This document shows positions 46,820-58,222 of a stretch of DNA of 64,000 nucleotides, one piece after another. The stretch's first letter is position 1. Each line of letters opens with the position of its first letter. Under the pieces are notes generated by a model. That model was not told where the DNA came from. It saw only the letters and a list, made by a program, of their open reading frames with translations, and did no database searches. Location: assembly GCF_000204055.1 (NCBI RefSeq), contig NW_006768769.1, positions 518,699 to 582,698 of the forward strand. Direction: 5' to 3'. A program made the position numbers and the translations under genes. This stretch comes from Melampsora larici-populina 98AG31 (Eukaryota > Basidiomycota > Pucciniomycetes > Pucciniales > Melampsoraceae).

Positions 46820-47411
46820 CACTGCCAGCATAGATGCCTCGGGTTGAGAAATCCGAGGCATCATCGGAGGCAAATCCTCGGACAGACCTTGTCCGAGGTT
46901 TTCGCCCAAGGTATTTTTTTGCCCTGGAAATAACCTCGGATCAAAACCTCGGGAAGCTTCTCACTGCCAGCATTAAATAGGTTCCCTGGTCAGAACGTGA
47001 CCTAGGCTGGGAATATCATTGAGAGAAGAATGGAGAATCAAATCATCTTGCACTGCACATCTGAGCCATAAAGCATACACTACATGTGTGCAAACATCTG
47101 AGTAAATCCTTAGCTATCAGCTACATACAGGTCGGCTCAGTTATCTGCTCATCTAGATAAGAAAATCATGTGTAATACATGCTGTAACTTTGTTCAGATT
47201 GAGACACACATTTCAAAATATTGACTACATATATCACAACGGCTACTCAGGAAATATTCATGGAACTGTGTAACAGTAGCAGAATGGGAATCTGATCACT
47301 AGGACCCGTATTCCCATCTGGGAACCTCTTTAATGCTGGCAGTGTCTGTCCGAGGTTTTGCATCCGAGGATACCTCGGATTACAAAACCCGAGGTAAATA
47401 TGTTGGCGGTG
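46820..47411. mobile_element. CACTA-like MITE, CAT target duplication, with a nested relative
   Basis: The ends are CACTGCCAGCATA at the left and CACCGCCAACATA (complement) at the right, flanked by CAT at 46817-46819 and 47412-47414. The interior is full of CCTCGG/CCGAGG palindromes. It is split by 46962-47344. Confidence 0.6.
46962..47344. mobile_element. 383-bp CACTA-like MITE nested in a relative, TCT target duplication
   Basis: Near-perfect ends CACTGCCAGCATTAAA and complement, continuing AGGTTCCC, are flanked by TCT at 46959-46961 and 47345-47347. The 3-bp duplication and CACTG start fit the CACTA superfamily. Non-coding. Confidence 0.7.
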
Positions 47412-47414
47412 CAT

Positions 47415-48102
47415 CTTACATGTGCTCTGTAATTTCTAGAATGCTTGTAATTGACACATCAAACACATTTCACAGAATGTGATTTCTCCTCTTTACAAAA
47501 TTAGTAGGATTTTTTTCAGCCTTCAAGCTGAAGAGGAGGCGGTATTCAGTGGAACTTCCTCAGACACCAATAAGAGATAAAGTTGTACAATAAATTACCG
47601 TACAAATAAGCAGAGTTACAAGTTGACTCTTATATTCTTGATGCTGTTAAAAATCATCAGAACAGAGTTTTTAGTCGGTGAGATCTGATCAAATCAGTTG
47701 AGTCCCACCAAAGTTTGCTTTCAAACAACCACAACTTTGACCGGATTTTAAACGACTTCAGCCACGTTCATTTTGTTCCACAAGCCGTTGAATAAATCTG
47801 ATTTCTGTACAATCACGCAGAACACTATCACATCAATGTAACCTCAAAGATAGGTATGCCAAGATGGTCATTACAAGTATCGAATGCTCCAACCGGAAAT
47901 AAGGAAGGATAACAGACTCCAAAAAAGTATGACAAAGATCTGACGACAAATGTCTGATTTAGCCATCGATACCAAAGGAATACGAGTCCAACAAAAAGTT
48001 TGCCAACGTGATTGGATGTGATTGCTGAAAGTTATTAAGAACTGGGAAACAACCGATGAAAATGATTCTACGCTCCATTGGTTGTACAATCACTACCCGT
48101 CG
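47415..48102. other. no gene recognised
   Basis: AT-rich sequence between MITEs. It has no open frame of note, and no repeat was matched within the window. Confidence 0.35.
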
Positions 48103-48105
48103 TAA

Positions 48106-48791
48106 GAGCATCCACTATGGGTGCGTTAACGATGTGATTTAGCGTTAGAATAACGCTAAAATCCAGACAGGTCTACTATGGACCTGTTTTAGACATGCGG
48201 TCCGTACGACTGCGTCAAATCTTGCACTCCCCTTGTTCAAATCTACGCAAGCCTACGACTTGATTTATCGTAGACTTTTGGCGCATCAAATCGGTCAACA
48301 GCCATCAAATGATCTATCTGTATCCATCCCACTCTGCACTCACCACCTTCAATCAAAATCTTCCCTCGTCCCTCAAAATCACAGCTTGTTGATGGTAGCT
48401 GTTTACTCTGAATTTGCTAAAAAAAACGCATTTTGTTTTAAAAAAAAGTGATTCTGTGCGATTGATTTCACCAAGATCGAGCAAGATGTGAGAAAGCTCG
48501 ATGCTCATTGTCAACACCTGAAGCCATCATTTTGGTTCTTTCTGGCTACCAAGGTAGTCATCATCATAGAAGTGAGCTGGGTGAGGCGTGGTAAGATACT
48601 TCAATTTGAGTCTCGACTTTGCCATAGCGTGTATAGTGTTCTAAGAACAGATTATCGTAGTTAAATCCTACGTTACATCATCCCATAGTGGATTTCATGC
48701 GGTTAACAACTTAGCTACAACACGCATGATTAAATTTTGCGATCAGGACCGCAAAATTTACGATAAAACACCCTCAACATAGTGGATGCTC
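48106..48791. mobile_element. 686-bp Harbinger-like MITE, TAA target duplication
   Basis: The ends GAGCATCCACTATG and complement are flanked by TAA at 48103-48105 and 48792-48794. The GAGCAT start is shared with the elements at 16719 and 18967. The interior has further inverted blocks but no transposase. Confidence 0.7.
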
Positions 48792-48823
48792 TAAGATCGC
48801 CGATTGCGGTGATCTAATATGAT

Positions 48824-50689
48824 GTGATGAAATATGCGGAGAAACAGAAAGGAAAAGAGGTCTTTTACCACGAATTAGCAATTAGTCACGTGACCCGGTC
48901 CGTGACTGCGCAAGCATTCGTCCAAATTTCAAAAGTCTATTCTCCTAACTTTTTCGCTACTACCAAATCAACCTCTCACGCGATACTGGTCGACATGGAG
49001 GTCGAAAGCGTGTCGGACACGGGCCAGCAAGAGAAGAACACCTCAAGTGTCCTTCCTCCAACTCGCGACGCGTCCAACGCGTTCGTGAATCCAGTCGGGC
49101 CGCAGGAACTCCCCAAACCGTCCTCTGCATCAACCCCCCTCATCTTCGATAAAACCAGCCTTACCAAAGGCCTAACTCAATCTCCCTCCGTAATGACGTC
49201 CGATCTGGGAAGCTTTGCTAAGAAGCGAGCCAGAACGAACACACCAGGCTTCGAAGCCGAACTCCAAGCGGCCGAAGTAACGGGAACCCCTCGTTCTCAG
49301 CGAATCAAGAACCTGTTCCCAGAAAAAGCTGACTCGACATCTCTCAAGGAGATGGTCAGTAAGCTTCTGGAGGTAGTCAAGGAAAGCATTCCCTTGGCTG
49401 GCAAACACAAGACCACGAAAAAGATCCAAATTGACATCGATACCGCGGCTGATATTCTAGTCCTCACGGGCGCCGTGTACGATCAATTCATGTACGAAGA
49501 CGCTAAGCGCAACTTCACCACCCCGGGTTCACTCATGAACCCAACACAAAAACCCCGCAACATCGTTTTCAAGGGGAGGGAAACTGAAGACAAGCTCGAC
49601 ACAATCGTCGAATCCCTATCCTTCCTCCACAAAGCACTAGGCCAAAACCCTGGCCTAACACAAAAGACAACGTCCTTAAAGACGCCAACGACACCGTCAT
49701 ATGCTTTAGCGGCGTCTAAACACGCATCAGCTACTAGCAAGTCGACTACCTTACCGGCCAAACAAAGAGCGCCAGCCTCGAGACCACCACCAAAACCGCG
49801 ATCATCAAATGTAATTACATTAGTGCATGAAGTTGGGACAGAGATCACGCTTCCCAACTTGTCTAATGCTAAAATGATTCAAGAAATCAATATAGCATTT
49901 AGAGCATATCAAGTAAAGATGAGTCCTGAGGACGAAAACGCCATAGAGGCTAAAAGCATCCGCCGTCACCCATCAAACGACATTGACTTGTATTTTGAAA
50001 CACCAGCACACGCGACAAAGGTAAGATCCTTGCCCAAGCTATGGATGCAAGGAGCCTTTAAGAACTTAAAGATGAAAGAGACCAGGCACGAGATAATCGT
50101 GAATGGTATCCCAACAACATTCAATCCTGACCTCCAAGATCATCGTGAGGAATTACAAATGAGCAATAGTACCTTGCTTAAAGGTATGACCTTCGTACGT
50201 TGGCTCAATCTCAGAGCGTTAGAAGACCCGTCAAAGAGGCACTCGTCGATACTGATTGGCCTCGGCAGTGACGAAGAAGTTCAGAAGTGTGTTGCCCAAA
50301 AGATATGGCATGGTCGGGGAAAACACCTAACATTTAGGAGTGGCCCACCACCACAACGCTGTTACAACTGTCAGAAGTCAGGTCATACGGCTTCGAGCTG
50401 TACCATTGACCCCCTCTGCCCATATTGTGGCGAAAATCATCATACGCACACTTGCCCTCTTAAAGGCAAATCAGAAATGAAGTGCACGGCATGTGCAAGA
50501 CACAAGGTCAAACTCGACCCGTCAGCTAACATCAAAGCTATATTTAAAGCTAACCACGCAGATTTCATCCACCACCCCTTCAGCCCGAACTGCCCAACAA
50601 GAATTGCGGCAAGTGCTCCCCCACACAACCCCAGTAGCTCACCGTACGTGGTGGTAGTAGATGAATCCTCAATGAATACTTCTCAATGA
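48824..50689 (+). CDS. LINE ORF1 protein (Gag-like, nucleic-acid binding)
   Basis: It has up to 621 residues. A second ATG at 48995 (MEVESVSDTG) may be the real start, because the 57 residues before it look non-conserved. The middle has Ser/Thr/Pro-rich and helical parts. The C-terminus has two zinc knuckles, CYNCQKSGHTASSC and CPYCGENHHTHTC, at about 50359-50455. ORF1 proteins of such LINEs bind their RNA. The frame has no stop until TGA 50687-50689, which overlaps the ATG of ORF2 by sharing ATGA. This suggests termination-reinitiation for ORF2 translation. Confidence 0.8.
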   Translation: MMKYAEKQKGKEVFYHELAISHVTRSVTAQAFVQISKVYSPNFFATTKSTSHAILVDMEVESVSDTGQQEKNTSSVLPPTRDASNAFVNPVGPQELPKPSSASTPLIFDKTSLTKGLTQSPSVMTSDLGSFAKKRARTNTPGFEAELQAAEVTGTPRSQRIKNLFPEKADSTSLKEMVSKLLEVVKESIPLAGKHKTTKKIQIDIDTAADILVLTGAVYDQFMYEDAKRNFTTPGSLMNPTQKPRNIVFKGRETEDKLDTIVESLSFLHKALGQNPGLTQKTTSLKTPTTPSYALAASKHASATSKSTTLPAKQRAPASRPPPKPRSSNVITLVHEVGTEITLPNLSNAKMIQEINIAFRAYQVKMSPEDENAIEAKSIRRHPSNDIDLYFETPAHATKVRSLPKLWMQGAFKNLKMKETRHEIIVNGIPTTFNPDLQDHREELQMSNSTLLKGMTFVRWLNLRALEDPSKRHSSILIGLGSDEEVQKCVAQKIWHGRGKHLTFRSGPPPQRCYNCQKSGHTASSCTIDPLCPYCGENHHTHTCPLKGKSEMKCTACARHKVKLDPSANIKAIFKANHADFIHHPFSPNCPTRIAASAPPHNPSSSPYVVVVDESSMNTSQ

Positions 50690-53600
50690 TAGAGCAACGT
50701 CTACGAGAAATATTGAATTCAAAAGACACAGCAGCAATCTTACAACTGAATTGCCGCCACTCAAAACATGTCACACACTCCCTCTTTAATCACGAGCTAA
50801 CTAATAAATTTTCAATCCTAGCTCTGCAAGAACCATATGTCAATAGAATTGACTACCTCCCGCCTAACCAATCAAACTGGACTTTGATATCACCTACCCC
50901 AACGGCGCTAAACGAAAATGCACGGCCAAGAGCGTGTATTTACGTCAGACAAGACCTTCACGCAGCGCTCAACCCACTCACTTCCACATCACAAGATGTG
51001 GCAGCATGTACCATCACAATACACGACTTCACTTTTCTAATCTCAAGCATTTATAACCCGTCCAATTCTTTAAAAGGCTTTGAAGCATGGGAATCACTAA
51101 TCAAATCTCTACCCACAGAACTACAGCTTCTTCCATCAATAATAGGAACCGACCCAAACCTACACTCACACACCTGGAACCCGAAACACAGCAACAACCA
51201 CGAACCATTAGCGGACCAGCTGGTCGACCTAATGACAAAATGGGGTCATTATTTAAGGTCGCCAACAGGCATCCCCACCTTTGGCTTATGCGCCGCAAAC
51301 ACCAAAGGTACGTCTATTGACCTAGTGTGGGTCAACGAAAACTTCGATGATGCAATCCACACATGCATGATCGATAGCGACAGCCACACCAATCACCTAT
51401 CCGACCATCAATTGCTCATAACTACCTTCAAAACTAAAAACCACACCCCGACACAAAACATAAGCGGTAAGGAAGGAGGGAGGAAAAATTGGCATAAAGT
51501 CGAATTAGCCTCCCTCCTTACAGACCTCCACAAGACTCTCCCAAAAATTAAAGAACTGACAACCCAGCTCGAAATAGATGACTTTGACAGGAAACTGAGA
51601 ATGGCAGTCACCAATGCTCTCGACTCCAACTCACCAAACAAACCCCCACCGGGGAAACATAAACACTGGTGGAATCCGGACACCTTGGACCCACTTAGGA
51701 AAGACGCAAACAAACAACGAAGAAAGCTTAAAGCGGAAAACACTGAAGAAAATAAAATCAACTACAGAAAGGCAAGAAACCGATTCAATAAGGCCATGGA
51801 CAAGCAGAAGGAAGATAGCTGGAAAATTTACCTATCCACCTTAACTCACGAAACTCTATTTCAAGCTAAGAAATTCGCTTCAGGCAGAAAACCATCAACG
51901 CTGGTCAACACGCTCATAGCCAGCAATGGTAAAGTCTGCTCCACCAATAAAGAAAAAGCTGAACTTCTCTTTTCATCCACCTGCGTAGCAACAGCACCAT
52001 GCCGCATATCGGGTCCGGACACAATCACCTTCCCACTCCTGGACGGTAACCGCACGACGGACTCATCCATGCCCCTCTTCTTCGACTATTTAACAGCAGA
52101 AAACATCCTCACAGTGATCTCAGACAGCCCTCCGCTGAAGGCACCTGGAGCGGACATGATCCAAAATTGGGTCTGGAAGAAAACCTGGACTCAAGTAAAG
52201 AATCACGTAAGAGCCCTCTTTTTACAGGTAACAGCGACGAACCTCATCCCTACAGACTGGAAACAAGCAAAGACGATCATGCTTCCCAAACCGGGGAAGC
52301 CGGACTACACTGCAGCATCAGCATACCGACCGATAGCATTGCTGATCACACTAAGTAAGATTTACGAGAAGTTGCTCACAAAACATTTATCAGCACAGGT
52401 TGAACGAAAAAGGCTCCTGCACGAAGGACACTATGGAGGACGCCCGAACAAATCAGGACACGAAGCACTAGTTCATCTGGTATCATGGATCCGGAGAGAA
52501 TGGAAAAAGGGTAGGAAAGTAGGCGCACTCTTTGCTGACGTAAAATCCGCCTTCCCTTTGGTACACCACCCAAGACTCTTGTCAATCCTGGAAAAGAAAG
52601 GATTCGAAACCAGAACCATCAACATATTACACCAATTCCTAATAACACTACACAAAATATAATATTTTCTGGGCAGAAAATTAAATTATTGATACACAAA
52701 AATATTGTGAGGCCAGGAGAAGGGCAAAAAATAAATAAAAACATGCATCTTGTTCCCTGCGGTGAGAGCTTCACTCTCCATATTTTTCCATATTTTTACA
52801 GTCTGTATTGATAAGTGTACTAACAATAAACCTTCATAATCATCCAATTACAACCTGTAACAAGCACTGAAATTTGGCTCATTAGTGTTTAGAGAAACTT
52901 TTGATACCTGAAAACACCTATAACTTTGTCAAATCTGCATCAAAACACTCGATTTTAAGTGCATTAGAAAGCTGAACTCTTCCCCTCAAACTGTCATAAG
53001 ATTAAGAACTATGTAGCTAGTATGACAATCATTCTATGGATCTGTATGTACAAATGTATAAAAAAGATGATATCTTTTTTAGCAGACCAGCATGCTGTGT
53101 GGTCCTCTTATGAACTATGTGGAGGACAATTCCAGCTTACCAATGCACCCAAAATCGAGCGTTTTGGACCGGAATTGAAAAAGTTATGAGTATTTTCAGA
53201 AATCAAAAGTGTCTCTAAACACTAATGAGCCAAATTTCAGTGCTTGTTACAGGTTGTAATTGGATGATTGTGAAGGTTTATTGTTAGTACACTTATCAAT
53301 ATGGACTGTAAAAATACGGAAAAATATGGAGAGTGAAGCTCTCACCGCAGGGAACAAGATGCATATTTTTATTTATTTGTTGCCCTTCTCCTGGCCTCTC
53401 AATATTTTTGTGTATCAATAATTTAATTTTCTGCCCAGAAAACATTATATTTCTTGTAGTGTAAACCGATCTACCACAATGTCCTTCAATGGTTTTGTAT
53501 CAGAACCTTTTGAACTTACACATGGTCTCCCGCAAGGGTCCCCACTTTCTCCTCTACTCTACCTACTATACAATAATGCCCTACTGGAAACTACTGACAA

Positions 53601-55415
53601 TATCGAGAATGCGACAGCTCTAGGTTTTATAGACGATGTAGTACTCTTAACCACGGCTATGAACAATCACCAGCTCAAATCACAAATTCACACCTTGGCC
53701 TATAGGCAGAATTTGTGGGCACAAGACCATGGCGCAATCTTTGACACGAAAAAGACTTTCTGGGTTCTTTTCGAACCAAAAGAAGACACCAGCAACAACG
53801 ACCCAACAATCAACTTTGCAGACCGGAAAAATATCAAGCCAGAATCGAAGGCAAAGTGGCTAGGTATCATGATCGACAACAGATTAACATTCAACGAACA
53901 TAGAAGAAACGTCATCGAGAAGGGGAAGAAACGGGCCGGTTTCCTAGCTTCACTCTCCAAAACGGAGTGGGGTGTCTCTCCCACATTGATGAGAACGCTA
54001 ATGACGACCACGGTCCACACTGCACTCGACTATGGAGTCGCGGTGTGGCTCCCGTTTCAACCCCCAGAATACTTCACCGATCAACTTTCAACAATCGACA
54101 ATACGTGCTCAAGAGCAGCTCTGGGTGCCCTTCAACGACACCGACGATCTTTCCCCACCACGACCTGAACAACATACCACCAAGAATCCGGCTACAAAGC
54201 AAGATAATGAAATTTATAGCAACAGCGCTGACAAAACCTCCACACTCTCCCATTTACCACTTCGTTAAGCAGGCTCAGAACACGAACCCGACATGCCACC
54301 ACAACCCGTTCCACCGATTTTTCCAACACCCAGTATGCAAAGAACTGGAAGACTTTGTTCAACAAATCCCACTGGATCCAACAGACATCCTCACAAAGCC
54401 CGATAACTACTCGACCGTCATTCAGGAAAACGAACAACTGGCGAAAACTGAAGCAAACAAATTATCGGCAACCCTAGAGCATGTGGTAATTTTTACCGAT
54501 GGCTCGAGAATACCAACAAGCACAACTGCAGCTGCAGCGTGGTGCAAAAACACTAACCAATCTCTAGTAGCACATCTAGGCACAGCACGATCTCACGGTA
54601 TTTTCCAAGCAGAATATCGGGGAGTCCAAATGGGTCTAATCCTCGCATTAAGAACGGCCTCACCACACACAAGAAGAACAACGATTTTATTAGACAACCA
54701 AGGGGTCATCAAAGACCTGCGATCAAACAAACTACCTATCACGAACTTAGACGACCGCAAGAACACGTACAAACAAATGAATTATTTACGCCAAGCTTTC
54801 CCTAATCTGAGGATCACCGTACGATGGTGCCCAGGCCACTCAGGAGTCCACGGAAATGAAGTTGTGGACAGACTAGCCAACAAGATGGCAAAGAAGAAAT
54901 TACCAAGTACATTTAGGATCACACCGACAGCGGCAAGCTTTCTCGCAGCCATCAAGGAATGGCGGACAAGGAACGCTGCCATCATCACACCTGAGAACAG
55001 GAAACGCCTAGGTCACGACCCCCAATCAACTAAACATCTTAGAAGTATATCAAAACTCAAAAAACACGAAATATCTGCCATAACACGGTTAAGATCAGGT
55101 CACATACATCTTAATCATTACCTTTTCAAATTCAAGCAGCAGGGTGATCCTGGCTGCGAGTGCCAAGAGGGCATAGAAACCGTAGAACATTTCTTACTGA
55201 CATGCCATAGATACGACAAAGAACGAAAACAACTCAAAAAAGAACTAAAACAGCTCAAAATCACACCACTCAAAACATCAATACTTCATAATCCGCAAGC
55301 CTATGGAGCAATTGCCAAATACTGCAACGGAACTTGGAGGCTGAAGAGCCGCTGGGTTTGGGCAAGTATAACAAACGAAGAATCACCTCATAGTATACAA
55401 CCTCCAGAAGATTAA
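50686..55415 (+). pseudogene. LINE ORF2: endonuclease, reverse transcriptase, RNase H (interrupted)
   Basis: The APE-type endonuclease comes first (LQLNCRHS, LQEPYVN, GTDPNLHSHTWNP, SDHQLL). Reverse transcriptase follows: KAPGADMIQNWVWK, AYRPIALL, GALFADVKSAFP, then after the insertion GLPQGSPLSPLLY and ALGFIDDVVLL with the catalytic pair. RNase H lies at about 54490-54900 (IFTDGSR, QAEYRGVQMGL, LLDNQGVI, RWCPGHSGVHGNEVVDRLAN). A C-terminal Cys/His motif (CECQEGIETVEHFLLTCH) closes it. The MITE 52646-53461 splits RT. The left and right codons meet in frame when it and one TAA copy are discounted. A one-base shift near 54150 moves the rest, from about HDLNNIPPRIRLQ onward, into another frame. 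The stop is at 55413-55415. Confidence 0.85.
52646..53461. mobile_element. 816-bp CACTA-like foldback MITE inserted in LINE ORF2
   Basis: It starts CACTACA and ends TGTAGTG, flanked by TAA at 52643-52645 and 53462-53464. The arms are highly similar inverted copies for about 260 bp, then diverge slowly to about 340 bp, leaving a short loop near 53050. CACTA ends plus a 3-bp duplication fit the CACTA superfamily. Non-coding. Confidence 0.8.
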
Positions 55416-55591
55416 ATCTTCTCACCCCCATCCTTTAGCGCCGCACATCCCAAATATATCACATACATGTAACATAGATGAAACAGCCAACAGCTCACCT
55501 TTCCCCTGACACAGCCAGAGGGGTTTTACCGGTGCTGGAAAAACATGCAGTGCTTGATAGCCGAAAGGCTCTAACAGCACTTAAAGCAATG

Positions 55592-55608
55592 AAAAAAAAA
55601 AAAAAAAA
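55592..55608 (+). repeat. LINE poly(A) tail
   Basis: An A run follows the ORF2 3' UTR and marks the 3' end of the LINE. A matching target duplication was not located. Confidence 0.7.
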
Positions 55609-55930
55609 GAAAGCCGACTAAGCCACCACGGACGCAGTTTCACAAGACCGAGTTTAGGAGAGAGTTTAGATGCTTACCACGGGGTTAATTGAGTCACAGC
55701 AACTTTTCGATGGCTTATCCAGCGGACAAGAGCTTCTCCCGTTGCTTAGGTCCCCTGTTATATGTATAGAGTTGTGGTCAGTGTGAGTCAAATACCCAAG
55801 GGGCCAAACCCAAGTCCCTCGATGAGCTGTACTGGGCAGCACTGGTTTGAGCTGGCCAGTACAGCTCTTTGAAGGAGTTAGTTAAGTTTGCCAAGGGGCT
55901 TGCAGCACGAGTTCAAAGGAATTGTGTTAC

Positions 55931-56046
55931 CAACCTTGGACGGTCTCACCGGTGGTCGCAGAGCAAACGCGATAATTACAAGGTCCAGCACCGATGTTCA
56001 TGGCAAGCAGTGCGATAGCCATAACAAGTACCATATAGAGCTTCAT
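55931..56046 (-). CDS. first exon of a candidate small secreted protein
   Basis: From ATG 56046 the exon reads MKLYMVLVMAIALLAMNIGA, a clear signal peptide with a hydrophobic core, then GPCNYRVCSATTGETVQG with two cysteines. A CTATATAAA box at 56168-56160 lies about 115 bases upstream, and the leader between is A/C-rich as in fungal 5' UTRs. A donor GTAACA follows at 55930; branch-like CTTAACTAAC and an acceptor region at about 55868-55865 suggest a second exon. Its frame is ambiguous: the GTAACA donor with acceptor at 55865 keeps an open frame to about 55670, while other joints give a short Cys-containing tail. A GTAAGC donor-like site is near 55677, and the LINE poly(A) ends at 55608. Secretion is well supported. 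An effector role is only a possibility. Confidence 0.5.
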
Positions 56047-56159
56047 GGTAGATAGAAGTACGCTTTAGTGAAGATGAAGATGATTTTATGGATTTGAAGA
56101 TGTTCCTCTGATGAGTGATTGGATGATGATATTAGCCACAGAGCCGAATGGGAGATGGG

Positions 56160-56168
56160 TTTATATAG
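56160..56168 (-). promoter_or_regulatory. TATA box of the candidate secreted-protein gene
   Basis: CTATATAAA on the - strand, about 115 bases before ATG 56046, with no other ATG between. Confidence 0.55.
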
Positions 56169-56341
56169 TATGCTGGTGTGATTTTGTTTGCTAGGATACT
56201 TTTGAAGCTTTTGTATATGCTCATTGATTCTCAGGTTCGAGGGACGGATACACCACAAAGACACATTTGCGCAGAACGATGTCCAAGCCGTCCGAGATCC
56301 GATGCTCAACTCCGCGTCCCCAGTCAGGGTATCTTTTGGGC

Positions 56342-56948
56342 TAAGCTTAACTAAGCCCCTCTCGCGCGGCTGCGTCCGCGCCCCTCGAAGAGGGGCTTAC
56401 AACGGACTCGTACTTTTTGGCAGGAGAGCTCCAAGAATTAAGGTGCCTTAAGTAGTTTTTTGGACTTCTCCTCGAGCCCTCACCGTAGAATTTCTCAAGT
56501 TTCTCGTATGTTGTTCTTCACACTTTTGTACATGATCTGGTACCTCATAGTTTGTCTCACCTTGAGGGGAAGTGTTATAAATATGCGATGAAGATTTGGT
56601 AATATGTGTGCTTAAGTGCTTTCAAATTTCGTATCCAAGGCATATGAAGAAGGCTTAGGCCATTACAAGAGGACGTAAGGCCTTGTAAGGCCCATTCTTG
56701 ACACAGCTCTCAAAGCATGCAGAGCTATCTGTTTCTCATGAAACTTGTGCCAGCAAATGTACAAAGGCATGAAGAAAAACATACCAGCAGCTCACAAATT
56801 TCTACGGTGAGGATTTGAGGAGAAGTCCAAAAAACAACATAAAGGGACTTAATTCTTGGAGCTCTCCTGCCGAAAAGTACGAGTCCGTTGTAAGCCCCTC
56901 TTCGAGGGGCGCGGACGCAGCCGCGCGAGAGGGGCTTAGTTAAGCTTA
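56342..56948. mobile_element. 607-bp foldback MITE with 9-bp target duplication
   Basis: The arms start TAAGCTTAACTAAGCCCCTC, include a CG-rich GCGGCTGCGTCCGCGCC block, and extend about 150 bp at each end. CTTTTGGGC flanks it exactly at 56333-56341 and 56949-56957. A 9-bp duplication points to the Mutator-like (MULE) group. Non-coding. Confidence 0.75.
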
Positions 56949-56957
56949 CTTTTGGGC

Positions 56958-58222
56958 GTCCTTGAGCGCTGACGCCTTTTTCACACTCTGAGGATGTTGT
57001 GATGGCTCTCTGACTGTGGATACTGGATGATATCCCCAGCTCTCAGCCTGACCCGGACATCCCTACTGAAGCTGTCTTCAGAATGAAGCCTGGATGTCCT
57101 CGCAAGACCTGAGATCATAATATTTGGCAGATTCCGTCAAGTGTGCACCAGGTTGTCCGCCAACTTTGCCTCGCCAACTGCGCCCCTTCTCCAAGCCGTG
57201 TGAAGGTCCATAAGGTCCGTGCGCTGACCACTTAATGAAAGAAAGTTCTAGAAAAAAAGATAGAACAGAAGAAATCGGAGGGAGAAGGGGAAATACCTTT
57301 GCAATTCGTAAGGTCACTCCACCTTCCTCATCCCACAAACTTTCATCCGACCTTCTTTCCTCACATCCCATCATCACCACTAAACTCAACTTGATTTATG
57401 AATTCACACTATTTGTTTCAACACTACATAACAACACCTCCCTACTACCGTTCTGAACTCCTCTCCTCAACATTCATCTTCTTAACTAGATCGCTCTCTC
57501 AGACTAAGTCGTGCAAATTGCAATTCTAGACCTATCACACTGACTCTCAACTTGCATTCTAGGCACTTATCTTCTTGCTCGTCATAACCTACCCATCTGA
57601 ATTTGTAAGTTGATCACTTTTTGTCTTCTCTTTATCTCCATTATTCCATCCACTTCAGGTCTACTCTAATCTGACCATACCTTGTTTGACTTTGATCGTA
57701 TCTGAATGGCTAGGGCCAGGAGAACCAAGTTAACCAGTCAGTGAGTTTTGAGCCACACCACCTCCACTTCCAAACTTGTGAATTAATGTCATTTATGTTT
57801 GATTAGGTGATGATCTCTTTGAGTCTGATGGTTAGGGCAAAGGCAACAATCAAATGGTCGGTTACTTATTCTAGAATCGATCGAGCAACCATGACCAATC
57901 AAACACATCTTGAATCAAGCTGAATCCATAGCCATCTTCAGGATCGCGATCAGCCCGATGTACAAACTACAGTGATTGGGTGAGGTTCGGAAAAGGTCTA
58001 ATCTTCAACGGGTTCACCACATTTCAGAAACCTTCAATATTTCAATTCTAATCGGCTATCAGTAAAGTCCCTTTTGTACACTTTTGATTGATTTGATTGC
58101 TCCCACCTTCCATGAACCTATCATTGTAATAAAATGAGATCGATCATGGCTTTGTAATTTCATTCGACATATTTGTGTTTTTGTCCAACTCTATACACGT
58201 CAAATCAAATATCGAGTCTTTA
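56958..58222 (+). other. possible spliced host transcript without a clear protein
   Basis: Two intron-like segments with good sites are seen: 57605-57658 (GTAAGT..TTCAG) and 57741-57806 (GTGAGT..GATTAG). A short ATG frame at 57707 (MARARRTKLTSQ) stops just after the second joint, so a protein is doubtful. It may be a leader or non-coding RNA. The left part (56958-57480) has no gene. Confidence 0.25.

Larger units (their letters stand above)
48824..55609 (+). mobile_element. LINE retrotransposon (Tad/I-like, with RNase H)
   Basis: ORF1 with zinc knuckles, ORF2 with endonuclease, RT and RNase H, and a 3' poly(A) run (about 55592-55608) define a non-LTR element close to the Tad or I groups. The 5' end is not fixed; it lies between 48792 and 48995. 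ORF2 is split by a CACTA-like MITE (52646-53461) and frameshifted near 54150, so this copy is dead. Confidence 0.85.

Noticed and set aside
57707..57745. MARARRTKLTSQ start resembling a histone H3 N-terminus
   Set aside because: The frame stops right after the next splice joint and no histone fold follows; the likeness is superficial.
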